NCBI RefSeq assembly: GCF_000716715.1
Contig: NZ_JNYJ01000012.1
Span: forward strand, 85,388 to 149,387
Direction: 5' to 3'
From: Dactylosporangium aurantiacum
Lineage (GTDB): Bacteria > Actinomycetota > Actinomycetes > Mycobacteriales > Micromonosporaceae
DNA: 64,000 bases
Positions 56,283-64,000 of this stretch are shown here, in pieces (positions within the stretch are counted from its first letter, which is position 1; each line of letters starts with the position of its first letter). The notes beneath the pieces were generated by a model. It was not told the DNA's origin. It was given only the letters and a program-made list of their open reading frames with translations, and searched no databases. The translations under genes were made by a program, and so were the position numbers.

Positions 56283-57881
56283 GTGATCACGACCACGGGT
56301 CTTGAGCTGCGCGCGGGCGCGCGCATCCTGCTCAGCGACATCAACCTGCGCATCCAGCCCGGCGACCGCATCGGTCTCGTGGGCCGCAACGGCGCCGGCA
56401 AGACCACCACCCTCAAGGTCCTCGCGGGTGAGGGCACCCCGCACGCCGGCAGCGTCGAGCGTCGCGGCCCCGTCGGCTACCTGCCGCAGGACCCGCGCAC
56501 CGGCGACCTCGAGGTGACCGCCCGCGACCGGGTGCTGTCCGCCCGCGGCCTGGACACCATCTACGCCGAGATGAAGGCCCTCGAGGACCGGCTCGGCGAC
56601 GACGAGCGGCTGATCCGGCGCTACGGGCAGCTGGAGGACCAGTTCGCCGGCCTGGGCGGCTACGCGGCCGAGGCCGAGGCGGCCAGGATCTGCGCCAACC
56701 TGGGGCTGCCCGACCGGGTCCTCGCGCAGACCATCGGCACGCTGTCCGGCGGCCAGCGGCGCCGCATCGAGCTGGCCCGCATCCTGTTCCGCGACGCGGC
56801 CGCGACCGGCGGCGGCATCCTGCTGCTCGACGAGCCGACCAACCACCTGGACTCCGACTCCATCGCCTGGCTGCGCAACTTCCTGTCGAGCCACAAGGGC
56901 GGCCTCGTCGTGATCTCCCACGACGTCGAGCTGCTCGACGCGATCGTCAACAAGGTGTGGTACCTCGACGCGAACCGCGCCACGATCGACTTCTACAACC
57001 TGAGCTGGAAGCTGTACCAGCAGCAGCGCGAGACCGACGAGAAGCGCCGCAAGCGGGAGCGGGCCAACGCCGAGAAGAAGGCCGGCGCGCTCATGGCGCA
57101 GGCCGACAAGATGCGGGCCAAGGCGACCAAGACCGTCGCCGCGCAGAACATGGCCCGCCGCGCCGAGCGCATGCTGGGCGACCTGGAAGAGGTCCGGGTC
57201 TCCGACAAGGTCGCGAAGGTCCGCTTCCCCAGCCCGAAGCCGTGCGGCAAGACCCCGCTGACCGCGTCGGGGCTGTCGAAGACGTATGGCTCGCTCGAGA
57301 TCTTCGTGGACGTCGACGTGGCGGTCGACCGCGGCTCACGGGTGGCCATCCTCGGGCTCAACGGCGCCGGCAAGACCACGCTGCTGCGGATGCTCGCCGG
57401 CGAGCTGGAGCCCGACACCGGCGAGGTGCACGCCGGGCACGGCCTGCAGCGCGGGTACTACGCCCAGGAGCACGAGCAGCTCGACGTCGACCGCACCATC
57501 CTGGAGCTGATGCGCTCCGCCGCCCCCGACCAGAACGACACCGAGCTGCGCAAGATCCTCGGCGCGTTCCTGTTCACCGGCGACGACGTCGACAAGCCCG
57601 CCGGGGTCCTGTCCGGCGGTGAGAAGACCCGGCTCGCCCTCGCCACCCTGGTCTGCTCCGGTGCCAACGTGCTGCTGCTCGACGAGCCGACGAACAACCT
57701 CGACCCGATCAGCCGGGAGCAGGTCCTGGACGCGATCGCCCGCTACCCGGGGGCGATCGTGCTGGTCACGCACGACCCCGGCGCGGTGACGGCGCTGAAG
57801 CCCGACCGGGCGATCCTGCTGCCCGACGGCGTCGAGGACGCGTGGAGCGACGACCTGCTGGAGCTGGTGGAGCTCGCCTGA
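56283..57881 (+). CDS. ABC-F family ATP-binding protein
   Basis: A cytoplasmic, membrane-domain-free ABC protein with two ATPase modules; ABC-F proteins act on the ribosome as translation factors or antibiotic-protection proteins. 532 residues. First site GRNGAGKTTTLKVLAG, signature LSGGQRRRIELARILF, Walker B ILLLDEPTNHLDSDSI; second site GLNGAGKTTLLRMLAG, LSGGEKTRLALATLVC, LLLDEPTNNLD. The Lys/Arg-rich interdomain linker (about 240-305: EKRRKRERANAEKKAGALMA) is the ribosome-facing element; it is short, arguing for a housekeeping factor. The GTG at 56283 has only a weak ribosome binding site. A possible leader peptide lies upstream. Confidence 0.9.
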   Translation: MITTTGLELRAGARILLSDINLRIQPGDRIGLVGRNGAGKTTTLKVLAGEGTPHAGSVERRGPVGYLPQDPRTGDLEVTARDRVLSARGLDTIYAEMKALEDRLGDDERLIRRYGQLEDQFAGLGGYAAEAEAARICANLGLPDRVLAQTIGTLSGGQRRRIELARILFRDAAATGGGILLLDEPTNHLDSDSIAWLRNFLSSHKGGLVVISHDVELLDAIVNKVWYLDANRATIDFYNLSWKLYQQQRETDEKRRKRERANAEKKAGALMAQADKMRAKATKTVAAQNMARRAERMLGDLEEVRVSDKVAKVRFPSPKPCGKTPLTASGLSKTYGSLEIFVDVDVAVDRGSRVAILGLNGAGKTTLLRMLAGELEPDTGEVHAGHGLQRGYYAQEHEQLDVDRTILELMRSAAPDQNDTELRKILGAFLFTGDDVDKPAGVLSGGEKTRLALATLVCSGANVLLLDEPTNNLDPISREQVLDAIARYPGAIVLVTHDPGAVTALKPDRAILLPDGVEDAWSDDLLELVELA

Positions 57882-57888
57882 GCCGCCC

Positions 57889-59217
57889 CTACCAGGGTGT
57901 GATCAGCAGGGCTTCGATGACGATGGCCGACGCTGCCCCTACCGCTGTGAGCAGCAGCGGGGCCGGGGGCAGCTCGCCGGCCGGCATCTGCGGCGCGACC
58001 GCGGCGACGGTCAGCCAGGGGAAGAACGGCAGCCAGGCGTGCTCCACGCCGCCCCTGGCCAGGCCCGCCGCGATCGAGAACACCACGGCCGCGCCCGCGC
58101 CGACCAGGAACGGCCAGGCGGCGGTGTTGCGCAGCTTCCGCGCGCTGGCCACGATCGCCGGTCCGGTGGCCAGCAACAGCACCACCACGCTGATCGCGCT
58201 CCACCACAGCACCGACCGGTACGGGGCGACCCGGCTCGCGTAGTCGGTCTCCGCGGCGACCAGGCCGTCCGCCCAGCCGAAGCCGAGCAGCTGCGCCCCC
58301 AGTACCGGCACCAGCGCGCCGAGGCCGGTCACCACGTTGAGGAACGCCCGGCGGCGGGCGAAGTAGACGCACACGATCGACAGGCCCAGCCACGGCGCGG
58401 AGTACGAGAACAACGCCGCCACCCCGGTCAGCAGGCCGGCGGTGAGGGCCCAGCCGGACGCCGCCCAGCCCCGGACCCTGGTGCGGCTGGCCCGCAGGCC
58501 CGCGACGATCGCCGCGGCGCCGAGCGTGGCCACCAGGCCGTCCAGGCTGACCGCCACCCAGATCGCGTACGGGGCGAGCACGAGCACCGGCAGGTACCGC
58601 CGCGCGGCCGCTTCGCCGACGGAGTCCCGTACCGCCGACAACACCAACGGAATCGTCAGCGCCGATAGCGCGGTGATGAGGAATCCAAGGACGACGTGGT
58701 TGTCCACGCCGATTCGGTCGGCCAGCCACAAAAACACGACAGGGCCCGGCGGATGGCCGCGGGAGGCGACCGAGTGCGCCGGTGCGTCGGCCGTGAAATG
58801 TCTGAGGTATGCCAGCGGATCGTCGCCGACCCGTCTTACGTCACCCAGGTATTCCTCCGGTGAACCGAGGGCTTTCGTAAGACCGGACCAGCCATCGACA
58901 AGCGCCAAAGCGATAGCCCACGTCAGGCCGGCGATGTACCCGAAAAGCTGAATTTTTCGCCAAGATCGCCGCTGGATGGCGCCACGTGACGCAGACCACA
59001 GTACCGCCGCGGCCACCAGCGGCGCCAGCACGCTGCCCGGCCCGACCCTGATCTTGTACCTGCCGAGGAAGGGGGCGCTGGCGGTGCCCAGACGGGCGTC
59101 GAGCTGCACCGCGAGCGCGGCGAGCGCCAGCCCGAGCAGGGCGAGGACGCCCCAACGCAGCGCATCGCGACGCTCACGGTGCGCTGCCGGAGGTTGGTCG
59201 GTGGAGGGTTCGCTCAT
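57889..59217 (-). CDS. Polytopic membrane protein, GT-C glycosyltransferase-like
   Basis: A 442-residue integral-membrane protein with about ten to twelve hydrophobic segments. The first external loop carries Asp-rich and Arg/His-rich motifs (EEYLGDVRRVGDD, VASRGHPPGPVVFLWLADRI), as in GT-C enzymes that transfer sugars from polyprenyl-phosphate donors. A Trp/Tyr-rich pattern in ALFSYSAPWLGLSIVCVYFA supports this. The family could not be named. Start at ATG 59217 (GTG 59220 possible). Convergent with the ABC-F gene, 7 bp between stops; diverges from the HTH gene. Cell-envelope role is inference. Confidence 0.65.
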   Translation of the reverse strand: MSEPSTDQPPAAHRERRDALRWGVLALLGLALAALAVQLDARLGTASAPFLGRYKIRVGPGSVLAPLVAAAVLWSASRGAIQRRSWRKIQLFGYIAGLTWAIALALVDGWSGLTKALGSPEEYLGDVRRVGDDPLAYLRHFTADAPAHSVASRGHPPGPVVFLWLADRIGVDNHVVLGFLITALSALTIPLVLSAVRDSVGEAAARRYLPVLVLAPYAIWVAVSLDGLVATLGAAAIVAGLRASRTRVRGWAASGWALTAGLLTGVAALFSYSAPWLGLSIVCVYFARRRAFLNVVTGLGALVPVLGAQLLGFGWADGLVAAETDYASRVAPYRSVLWWSAISVVVLLLATGPAIVASARKLRNTAAWPFLVGAGAAVVFSIAAGLARGGVEHAWLPFFPWLTVAAVAPQMPAGELPPAPLLLTAVGAASAIVIEALLITPW

Positions 59218-59358
59218 CACGGCGCATCACGGTATCGGGTAGGCGACAATGCTGTGCGTGTCGGTTGGCGTGCCGTCGATATCTAGCGCATGATCGTTCG
59301 AGGCGGTCTAATAGGTGGGACCGCACCAACCGCTCTGTCTGGGACGTGAGGGATCAGC

Positions 59359-59583
59359 ATGGCAGCCACCGCCACCACCAGCACCGAGAAGGGTCGCCGG
59401 ATCGTCGGCGCCGAAAGGCAGACGCTGGCGAAGGACCTCGTGAAGCGGTACACCAACGGTGAGAGTATCCGCGCGCTCGCCGCTTCCACCGGTCGTTCCT
59501 ACGGATTCGTGCACCGGGTGCTGACCGAATCTGGCGTTCAGCTTCGTCAGCGTGGCGGTGCCCGGCGCCGCAAGAAGGCGTGA
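59359..59583 (+). CDS. Small helix-turn-helix DNA-binding protein
   Basis: A 74-residue basic protein of a family widespread in actinomycetes. VGAERQTLAKDLVKRYTNGE begins the domain and SIRALAASTGRSYGFVHRVL is a clear helix-turn-helix (recognition helix around TGRSYGFVHRVL); the tail is strongly basic (RQRGGARRRKKA). GAGGG lies upstream of the ATG. It overlaps the following crotonase gene by 4 bp (GTGA). TCTAATAGGT at about 59308-59317 is the most likely -10 area. Target genes unknown. Confidence 0.85.
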   Translation: MAATATTSTEKGRRIVGAERQTLAKDLVKRYTNGESIRALAASTGRSYGFVHRVLTESGVQLRQRGGARRRKKA

Positions 59584-60320
59584 ACGCCACTCCCACGTCG
59601 GGAGAGGCGCGTTTCGACGTCGACGGGCCGGTCGCGACGGTGACGTTGGACCGGCCCGAAGTCCTCAACGCGCAGACCCCCGCGTTGTGGGCCGACCTCC
59701 GGACGTTCGGCCGGTCACTGCCGGGCGACGTGCGGGTGGTGATCGTGCGCGGATCCGGGCGGGCCTTCTCAGCCGGGCTCGACACCTCGGTCGCCGCGAC
59801 GATGCTCGGCGGCGTCTCCGAAGCGCAGATCGCGCAGTACCAGGAGGCGTTCGCCTGGCTGCGGCAGCCGTCGCTCATCTCGATCGCGGCGGTGCACGGC
59901 CACGCCATCGGCGCAGGTTTCCAGCTCGCCCTCGCCTGCGACTTCCGGGTCGTGGCCGAGGACGTCAAGTTCTGCATGGCCGAGGTCACGCTCGGGCTCG
60001 TCCCGGACCTCGGAGGCACGAAACGACTCGTCGAACTGGTCGGTTACGCGCGGGCGCTCGAGCTGTGCGTGACCGGCCGGCGCGTCCCGGCCGCCGAGGC
60101 CTCGCAGATCGGCCTGGCGAACGTCGTGGTCCCGGCCGCTTCACTGTCCGACGCCGTCAGCGACCTCACCGCCGCGGTCCTCGCGGGCAACCGCGACGCG
60201 ATCGTGGAGATCAAGGCGCTCATCGCGGCGGCCGGCGGGCACACGTTCGCCGAGCAGGAGGCGGTCGAGCGGGCCGCGCAGATCCGGCGCATCCAGGACC
60301 TGTCGGGTCTGGGTGAGTAG
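59580..60320 (+). CDS. Enoyl-CoA hydratase/isomerase (crotonase) family protein
   Basis: A 246-residue crotonase-fold protein acting on acyl-CoA thioesters. VATVTLDRPEVLNAQTPALW and VIVRGSGRAFSAGLD give the oxyanion-hole strand, and SIAAVHGHAIGAGFQLALAC with DFRVVAEDVKFCMAEVTLGL and VPDLGGTKRL the active-site region. Of the two catalytic Glu of enoyl-CoA hydratase, the second (AEVTLG) is kept, but the first, in GGGCELA, is Gln here (GAGFQLA), so simple hydration may be impaired; isomerase or lyase chemistry is possible. Translationally coupled to the HTH gene. Confidence 0.88.
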   Translation: MNATPTSGEARFDVDGPVATVTLDRPEVLNAQTPALWADLRTFGRSLPGDVRVVIVRGSGRAFSAGLDTSVAATMLGGVSEAQIAQYQEAFAWLRQPSLISIAAVHGHAIGAGFQLALACDFRVVAEDVKFCMAEVTLGLVPDLGGTKRLVELVGYARALELCVTGRRVPAAEASQIGLANVVVPAASLSDAVSDLTAAVLAGNRDAIVEIKALIAAAGGHTFAEQEAVERAAQIRRIQDLSGLGE

Positions 60321-60382
60321 CGGTTTTGTCGTACCCCCCGGGCATGCTTGGGTGAACGTTCTGGGCGACCCGGGGGTGGGCA

Positions 60383-62320
60383 ATGACTCCGTCGAGCGGC
60401 ATGGCGGGCTGGGAGACGCTGCGCTCGCTGCGTAAGGCCGACGAGCTGGCCGGCAAGCGGCTGGCGCGCGGCACGGCGAAGCGGATCCTCGCCTTCGCCC
60501 GGCCCTATCGCGGCGACATCACCGTCTTCCTGGTCACCGTCGTGCTCGGCGCGGCCATCGGCGTCGCCACCCCCTATCTCGCCGGCGACGTCATCAACAA
60601 GATCAATGCCGGTGGCCCCGACGCGGGCACGGCCGTGGTGCGGGTCGCGCTGCTCATCGGCGCCCTGGCCGTGCTCGACGCGCTGCTGTCGCTGGTCCAG
60701 CGGTGGTATTCCGCGCGCATCGGCGAGGGCATCATCCTGTCGCTGCGCACGCAGGTCTACGGTCACGTGCAGCTCATGCCGCTGCAGTTCTTCACGCGCA
60801 CGCAGACCGGCGCGCTCGTCAGCCGGCTCAACAACGACGTGCAGGGCGCGCAGCGCGCGTTCACCTCGACCCTGTCCGGCGTGGTCAGCAACGTCATCCA
60901 GCTCGTGCTGACCGCCGCGGTGATGGTCACCCTGTCCTGGCAGGTGACCCTGCTGTCGCTGGTGATGCTGCCGGTCTTCATCTTCCCGGCCCGGCGCGTC
61001 GGCAAGCGCCTGGCCGCGATCACCCGCGAGGCGTATCAGCTCGACGCCACCATGAACGCGACGATGACCGAGCGGTTCGGCGTCGCCGGTGCCCTGCTGG
61101 TGAAGCTGTTCGGCCGCCCCGAGACCGAGGCGTCGCGCTTCGCCGAGCGGGCCGGCCGGGTCCGCGACATCGGCATCCAGACCGCGATGTACAGCCGCGT
61201 GTTCTTCGTCAGCATGCTGCTCGTCGCCTCGCTCGCGCAGGCCCTCACCTACGGGCTCGGCGGCTGGTTCGCGGTGCACGGCCAGATCACCGCCGGCACC
61301 GTCGTCACCCTGGCGCTGCTGCTCACCCGGCTCTACGGCCCGCTGACCGCGCTGTCCAACGTGCGGGTCGACGTGATGAGCGCGCTCGTGTCGTTCGAGC
61401 GGGTCTTCGAGGTGCTCGACCTGGCCCCCGGCATCGCCGAGCGCCCCGACGCCCGCCCGCTGCCCGCCGGTGCCGCCAAGGTCGAGTTCCGCGACGTGCA
61501 CTTCCGCTACCCGAGCGCCGCCGAGGTCTCCCTGGCCTCCCTGGAGGACGTCGCCTCGCTCGACCGCACCGTCACCGACGAGGTGCTCAAGGGCGTCTCC
61601 TTCACCGTCGAGCCGGGGCAGATGGTCGCCCTCGTCGGCCCCTCGGGCGCCGGCAAGTCCACCACCGCCATGCTCGTCCCGCGCGTCTACGACGTCACCG
61701 CCGGCGCCGTCCTCGTCGGCGACGTCGACGTCCGCGAGGCCACCCTGCAGTCCCTGCGCGACACCATCGGCGTCGTCACTCAGGACTCCCACCTCTTCCA
61801 CGAGACCATCGCCGAGAACCTGCGCTACGCCAAGCCCGACGCCACCGACGACGAGATCCGCACCGCGCTGCGCCGCGCCCAGGTCGGCGACCTCGTCGAC
61901 TCCCTCCCCGACGGCCTCGACACCGTCGTCGGCGAGCGCGGCTACCGCTTCTCCGGCGGCGAGAAGCAACGCATCGCCATCGCCCGCCTCCTGCTCAAGG
62001 CGCCCTCCATCGTCATCCTGGACGAGGCCACCGCCCACCTCGACTCCGAGTCCGAGGCCGCCGTCCAGCGCGCTCTCGCCGAGGCCCTGACCGGGCGGAC
62101 CGCCCTCGTCATCGCCCACCGCCTGTCCACCATCCGCGACGCCGACCAGATCCTCGTCGTCGACGACGGCCGCGTCGTCGAGTCCGGCACCCACGACGAG
62201 CTGGTCGCGGCGGCGGGGTTGTATGCGGAGCTGTACCGGACACAGTTCGCCGTGGTCGACTCGCCCCGCCCCGACTCCACCACCTATCCTCCAGACGCCC
62301 TCCCCACCCCGATCCCGTAG
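60383..62320 (+). CDS. ABC transporter, fused permease and ATPase (exporter type)
   Basis: A type IV ABC exporter half-transporter, probably functioning as a homodimer or with a partner; 645 residues. The membrane domain (about 40-330) has six hydrophobic segments, beginning ITVFLVTVVLGAAIGVATPY. The ATPase has Walker A GPSGAGKSTTAMLVPRVYDV, the signature RFSGGEKQRIAIARLLLKAP, Walker B IVILDEATAHLDSES and the switch His in LVIAHRLSTIRDADQIL. An unusual insertion of about 20 residues (EVSLASLEDVASLDRTVTDE) separates the A-loop region from the first strand. Substrate unknown. It stands alone, 62 bp after the crotonase gene. Confidence 0.92.
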   Translation: MTPSSGMAGWETLRSLRKADELAGKRLARGTAKRILAFARPYRGDITVFLVTVVLGAAIGVATPYLAGDVINKINAGGPDAGTAVVRVALLIGALAVLDALLSLVQRWYSARIGEGIILSLRTQVYGHVQLMPLQFFTRTQTGALVSRLNNDVQGAQRAFTSTLSGVVSNVIQLVLTAAVMVTLSWQVTLLSLVMLPVFIFPARRVGKRLAAITREAYQLDATMNATMTERFGVAGALLVKLFGRPETEASRFAERAGRVRDIGIQTAMYSRVFFVSMLLVASLAQALTYGLGGWFAVHGQITAGTVVTLALLLTRLYGPLTALSNVRVDVMSALVSFERVFEVLDLAPGIAERPDARPLPAGAAKVEFRDVHFRYPSAAEVSLASLEDVASLDRTVTDEVLKGVSFTVEPGQMVALVGPSGAGKSTTAMLVPRVYDVTAGAVLVGDVDVREATLQSLRDTIGVVTQDSHLFHETIAENLRYAKPDATDDEIRTALRRAQVGDLVDSLPDGLDTVVGERGYRFSGGEKQRIAIARLLLKAPSIVILDEATAHLDSESEAAVQRALAEALTGRTALVIAHRLSTIRDADQILVVDDGRVVESGTHDELVAAAGLYAELYRTQFAVVDSPRPDSTTYPPDALPTPIP

Positions 62321-62410
62321 CGCGTCACCGCCTTCGCGGTCACCGCACATACGCCCCACGCCTCATGCCCCACACGCCTCGACTGCCTTCACGGCGCCGC
62401 CGAGGACACG

Positions 62411-62886
62411 GTCGCCGGGGAGGCCGTCCGTGGAGGAGGCCGCCCGTCGAGGACGCTGCCGTCGAGGGGGTCGCAGAGGACAAGGCCGCCGCCGAAGCCG
62501 AGGCTGAGGAAGCCGTGGCTACCGAGGAGCCCGAGGCCGTCGAGGAGGCCGCCGTCAAGGACCCGGTCGCCGGGGAGGCCGCCCGTCGAGGACGCTGCCG
62601 TCGAGGGGGTCGCAGCGGAGGTCGCAGAGGACGAGCCCGCCGCCGAAGCCGAGGCTGAGGAAGCCGCGGCGACCGAGGAGCCCGAGGCCGTCGAGGAGGC
62701 CGTGGCTACCGAGGAGTCCGAGGCCGTCGAGGAGGCTGTCGTCAAGGACACGGTCGCCGGGGAGGCCGCCCGTCGAGGACGCTGCCATCGAGGGGGTCGC
62801 AGCGGAGGTCGCAGAGGACGAGCCCGCCGCCGAAGCCGAGGCTGAGGAAGCCGCGGCGACCGAGGAGCCCGAGGCCGTCGAGGAGG
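62411..62886 (+). repeat. Three diverged copies of a Glu/Ala-coding repeat, frameshifted
   Basis: Copies start with GTCGCCGGGGAGGCCG at 62411, 62566 and 62753, spaced 155 and 187 bp, neither a multiple of three. Within a copy one frame reads AEAEAEEAAATEEPEAVEEA-type acidic sequence, but the frame changes at each copy boundary (to RRGRCRRGG-type sequence). This looks like the wreck of an acidic low-complexity protein or linker whose copies have lost phase. Confidence 0.75.
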
Positions 62887-62889
62887 GCC

Positions 62890-63850
62890 GTTCGGTTCGC
62901 GGGGCTGCTTGGGTTCGCGGGACCGCTCGTTCACAGGGGCAGCCGGTTCGCGGGGCTGCTGGTCCACGGGGGCTGCTGTCCGCTGGGCTGCTGGTTCACG
63001 GGCCGCTGGTCGATGGGTGCCGGGTTCACGGAGCGCTGGTTCGCGGTTCCGCTGGCCACGTGGGCCGCTGGTCGGCCGGGGCGCTGGTGCGCGCGGGCGC
63101 TGGTCCGCTCGTCCGTGGTTTCCGCTGGTTCGCCGGCCGCTGGTTCACGGGTCGCTGGTTCGCGGGCTGCTGATCCACAGGGGTCGCTATCTGCGGGTGG
63201 CAGCCGAATCACGGGGTCGCTCGTCCACGAGGGCGCCGGGTCACTGGCTGGTCCGCGTGGGGCCGCTGGTCGGCGTGGCGCTGGGTCACGGGGGCGCTGG
63301 TCCGCTGGTCCTGGTTTCCGCTGGTTCACGGGCCGCCGGTACGCAGCCGTTGAGCCTCAAGGGACGCTGGTCGGCGGGTGCTGGTCCGCTGGTCTTCCGG
63401 TCCGCCGGTCTGCATCTCGTGGGCGGCGACCTCGGTTGGCCAGGCGGGCCAGTTCGCCGTTTCGTCGTCGTGTCGTTCCGCGGGGGCGATTTCGGTGGCC
63501 GCGTCGGCGGCTCGCTTCGTCGGGTGGTCGCTCCGTTGCGCTGCATTCGCCGGTCCAGCAGTCCGGCGCGTCGCCGGCCCGCTGGTCCGTCGAGCGGCAG
63601 TTCGGCGGCCACACAGCGGTGCGCCGAAAGGCCGTGCCGCCTGGCCGTTGCGCTGGGCCGTCGCCCTGGGCCGTCGCCCTGGGCCGTCGCGCCGCTCGGC
63701 CGTCGCTGCTGGGCCGTCGTGCTGCTGGGCTGCCGTGCCGTCGCGCCGTCGCGCCGCTGGGTCACCGCGCTGTCGTGTCGTTGGGTTGCCGGTTTGCCTG
63801 GATCGCCGGGGTGTTGTTCCGCTGTTGGGGGGCTCACGAGGTCGCGGCGT
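62890..63850. repeat. Degenerate 6-18 bp repeat tract (CTGGTTCACGGGCCG-like)
   Basis: Variants of GGGCCGCTGGTTCACGGG recur many times, and near 63640-63720 CTGGGCCGTCGCC recurs in tandem. Read in one direction it gives GLLVHG/RWSAGAG-type peptides, in the other (V)NQRP/REPA-type peptides. It has no recognised domain on either strand. Boundaries approximate. Confidence 0.7.
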
Positions 63851-63968
63851 GGGGCTGTTCCGCGTGGCGTGGAGGGCGACCCGGTGGATCGCTGTTGTCA
63901 TGGAGCCTGTTGCGTTTTCGGTATGTGTGGATAGTTCCGCTTTCGCGGTACTCGATCGATCATTGGGT

Positions 63969-64000
63969 ATGGCGAAGCAGTTCCGTCCGGTGGATCGTGA
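63969..64000 (+). CDS. First codons of a probable transposase (IS1182-like), cut by the window edge
   Basis: The ATG at 63969 opens MAKQFRPVDR and runs off the window. This N-terminus resembles DDE transposases of the IS1182 type, which start with M-(x)-K-x-FRP followed by an Asp-rich stretch. The upstream 60 bp are less GC-rich than the rest (TGTGTGGATAGTTCCGC, GATCGATCATTGGG), as expected for an insertion-sequence end, but no terminal repeat can be verified without the other end. Only 10 residues are visible, so this is tentative. Confidence 0.4.
   Translation, partial: MAKQFRPVDR

Larger units (their letters stand above)
62321..63968. other. 1.6 kb without an intact gene: decayed, repeat-rich DNA
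   Basis: No frame in this stretch has domain-like sequence; long open frames exist on both strands only because of the repeats. It divides into an acidic-coding repeat (62411-62886) and a Gly/Val/Arg- or Pro/Gln-like repeat (62890-63850), then a more A/T-rich junction before a probable insertion sequence. Confidence 0.6.

Noticed and set aside
62389..62967. Minus-strand 192-codon Gly/Leu- and Ser/Ala-rich ORF as a gene
   Set aside because: It exists only because of the repeats; the peptide changes character at each repeat boundary and has no domain.
62411..63850. CRISPR or prophage-related repeat array
   Set aside because: Units are irregular, diverged and contiguous; there are no unique spacers of constant length and no phage genes.

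Overview
The window is a high-GC (roughly 70% or more by eye) chromosomal segment of an actinomycete. Several things point to Actinomycetota: the sporulation regulator WhiA, the RNA polymerase-binding protein RbpA, OpcA beside Zwf, a mycothiol-type maleylpyruvate isomerase-fold enzyme, a SufR-led suf operon and a TIGR03089 protein. The gene order and the short GCAGCG-rich linkers between genes suggest the family Micromonosporaceae. That family assignment is inference and was not tested.

Layout. 1-10.9 kb: a truncated hrpA helicase, then small accessory genes (pentapeptide-repeat protein, Rpn/PD-(D/E)XK-type protein, DUF302 protein, uracil-DNA glycosylase, flavohemoprotein, an ATPase-tail remnant, MBL-fold hydrolase, DinB-like enzyme, a hypothetical, rsgA). 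11-24.4 kb: uvrA, two Rieske lipoproteins, uvrC, the rapZ-yvcK-whiA cluster and the gap-pgk-tpiA glycolytic operon, which ends in a strong terminator. 24.6-27.1 kb: a solitary peptide-type ABC substrate-binding lipoprotein, secG and rbpA. 27.5-36.0 kb, minus strand: the pentose-phosphate operon tkt-tal-(degenerate pgi)-zwf-opcA-pgl. 36.4-45.8 kb: ctaB, an ATP-grasp enzyme, uppP, a lipoprotein, a TIGR03089 protein, a lyase-superfamily protein with a decayed signature loop, VOC, DUF4184 and GNAT proteins, and ctaA. 45.9-52.6 kb: the complete suf iron-sulphur operon sufR-B-D-(repeat)-Rieske-C-S-U-T. 52.5-56.1 kb, minus strand: an ECF sigma factor with a membrane partner carrying an FtsX-like domain, LysE, a mini-ORF, an AlkD-like protein and a zinc metallopeptidase. 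56.2-62.3 kb: an ABC-F ATPase with a possible leader peptide, a membrane glycosyltransferase-like protein, a small HTH protein, a crotonase and an ABC exporter. 62.3-64.0 kb: about 1.6 kb of decayed, repeat-rich DNA, then the first codons of a probable transposase.

How it works together. The central-metabolism genes form two divergently placed blocks, glycolysis on plus and pentose phosphate on minus. The suf operon is tightly coupled through ATGA overlaps. Many genes begin exactly 6-7 nt after a TAnnnT-like -10 hexamer with no ribosome binding site, so leaderless transcripts are probably common here; this also fixes several start codons.

Most unusual points. (1) Two short repeat-derived mini-ORFs, 8473-8565 and 49229-49420, open with related sequence and sit exactly between two genes with 4-bp stop/start overlaps at both ends. 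The second has grown into a 51-bp tandem repeat inside the suf operon. (2) The pgi-like gene of the pentose-phosphate operon is full length but has lost the motifs that define glucose-6-phosphate isomerases. (3) A leaderless 10-codon reading frame lies upstream of the ABC-F gene.
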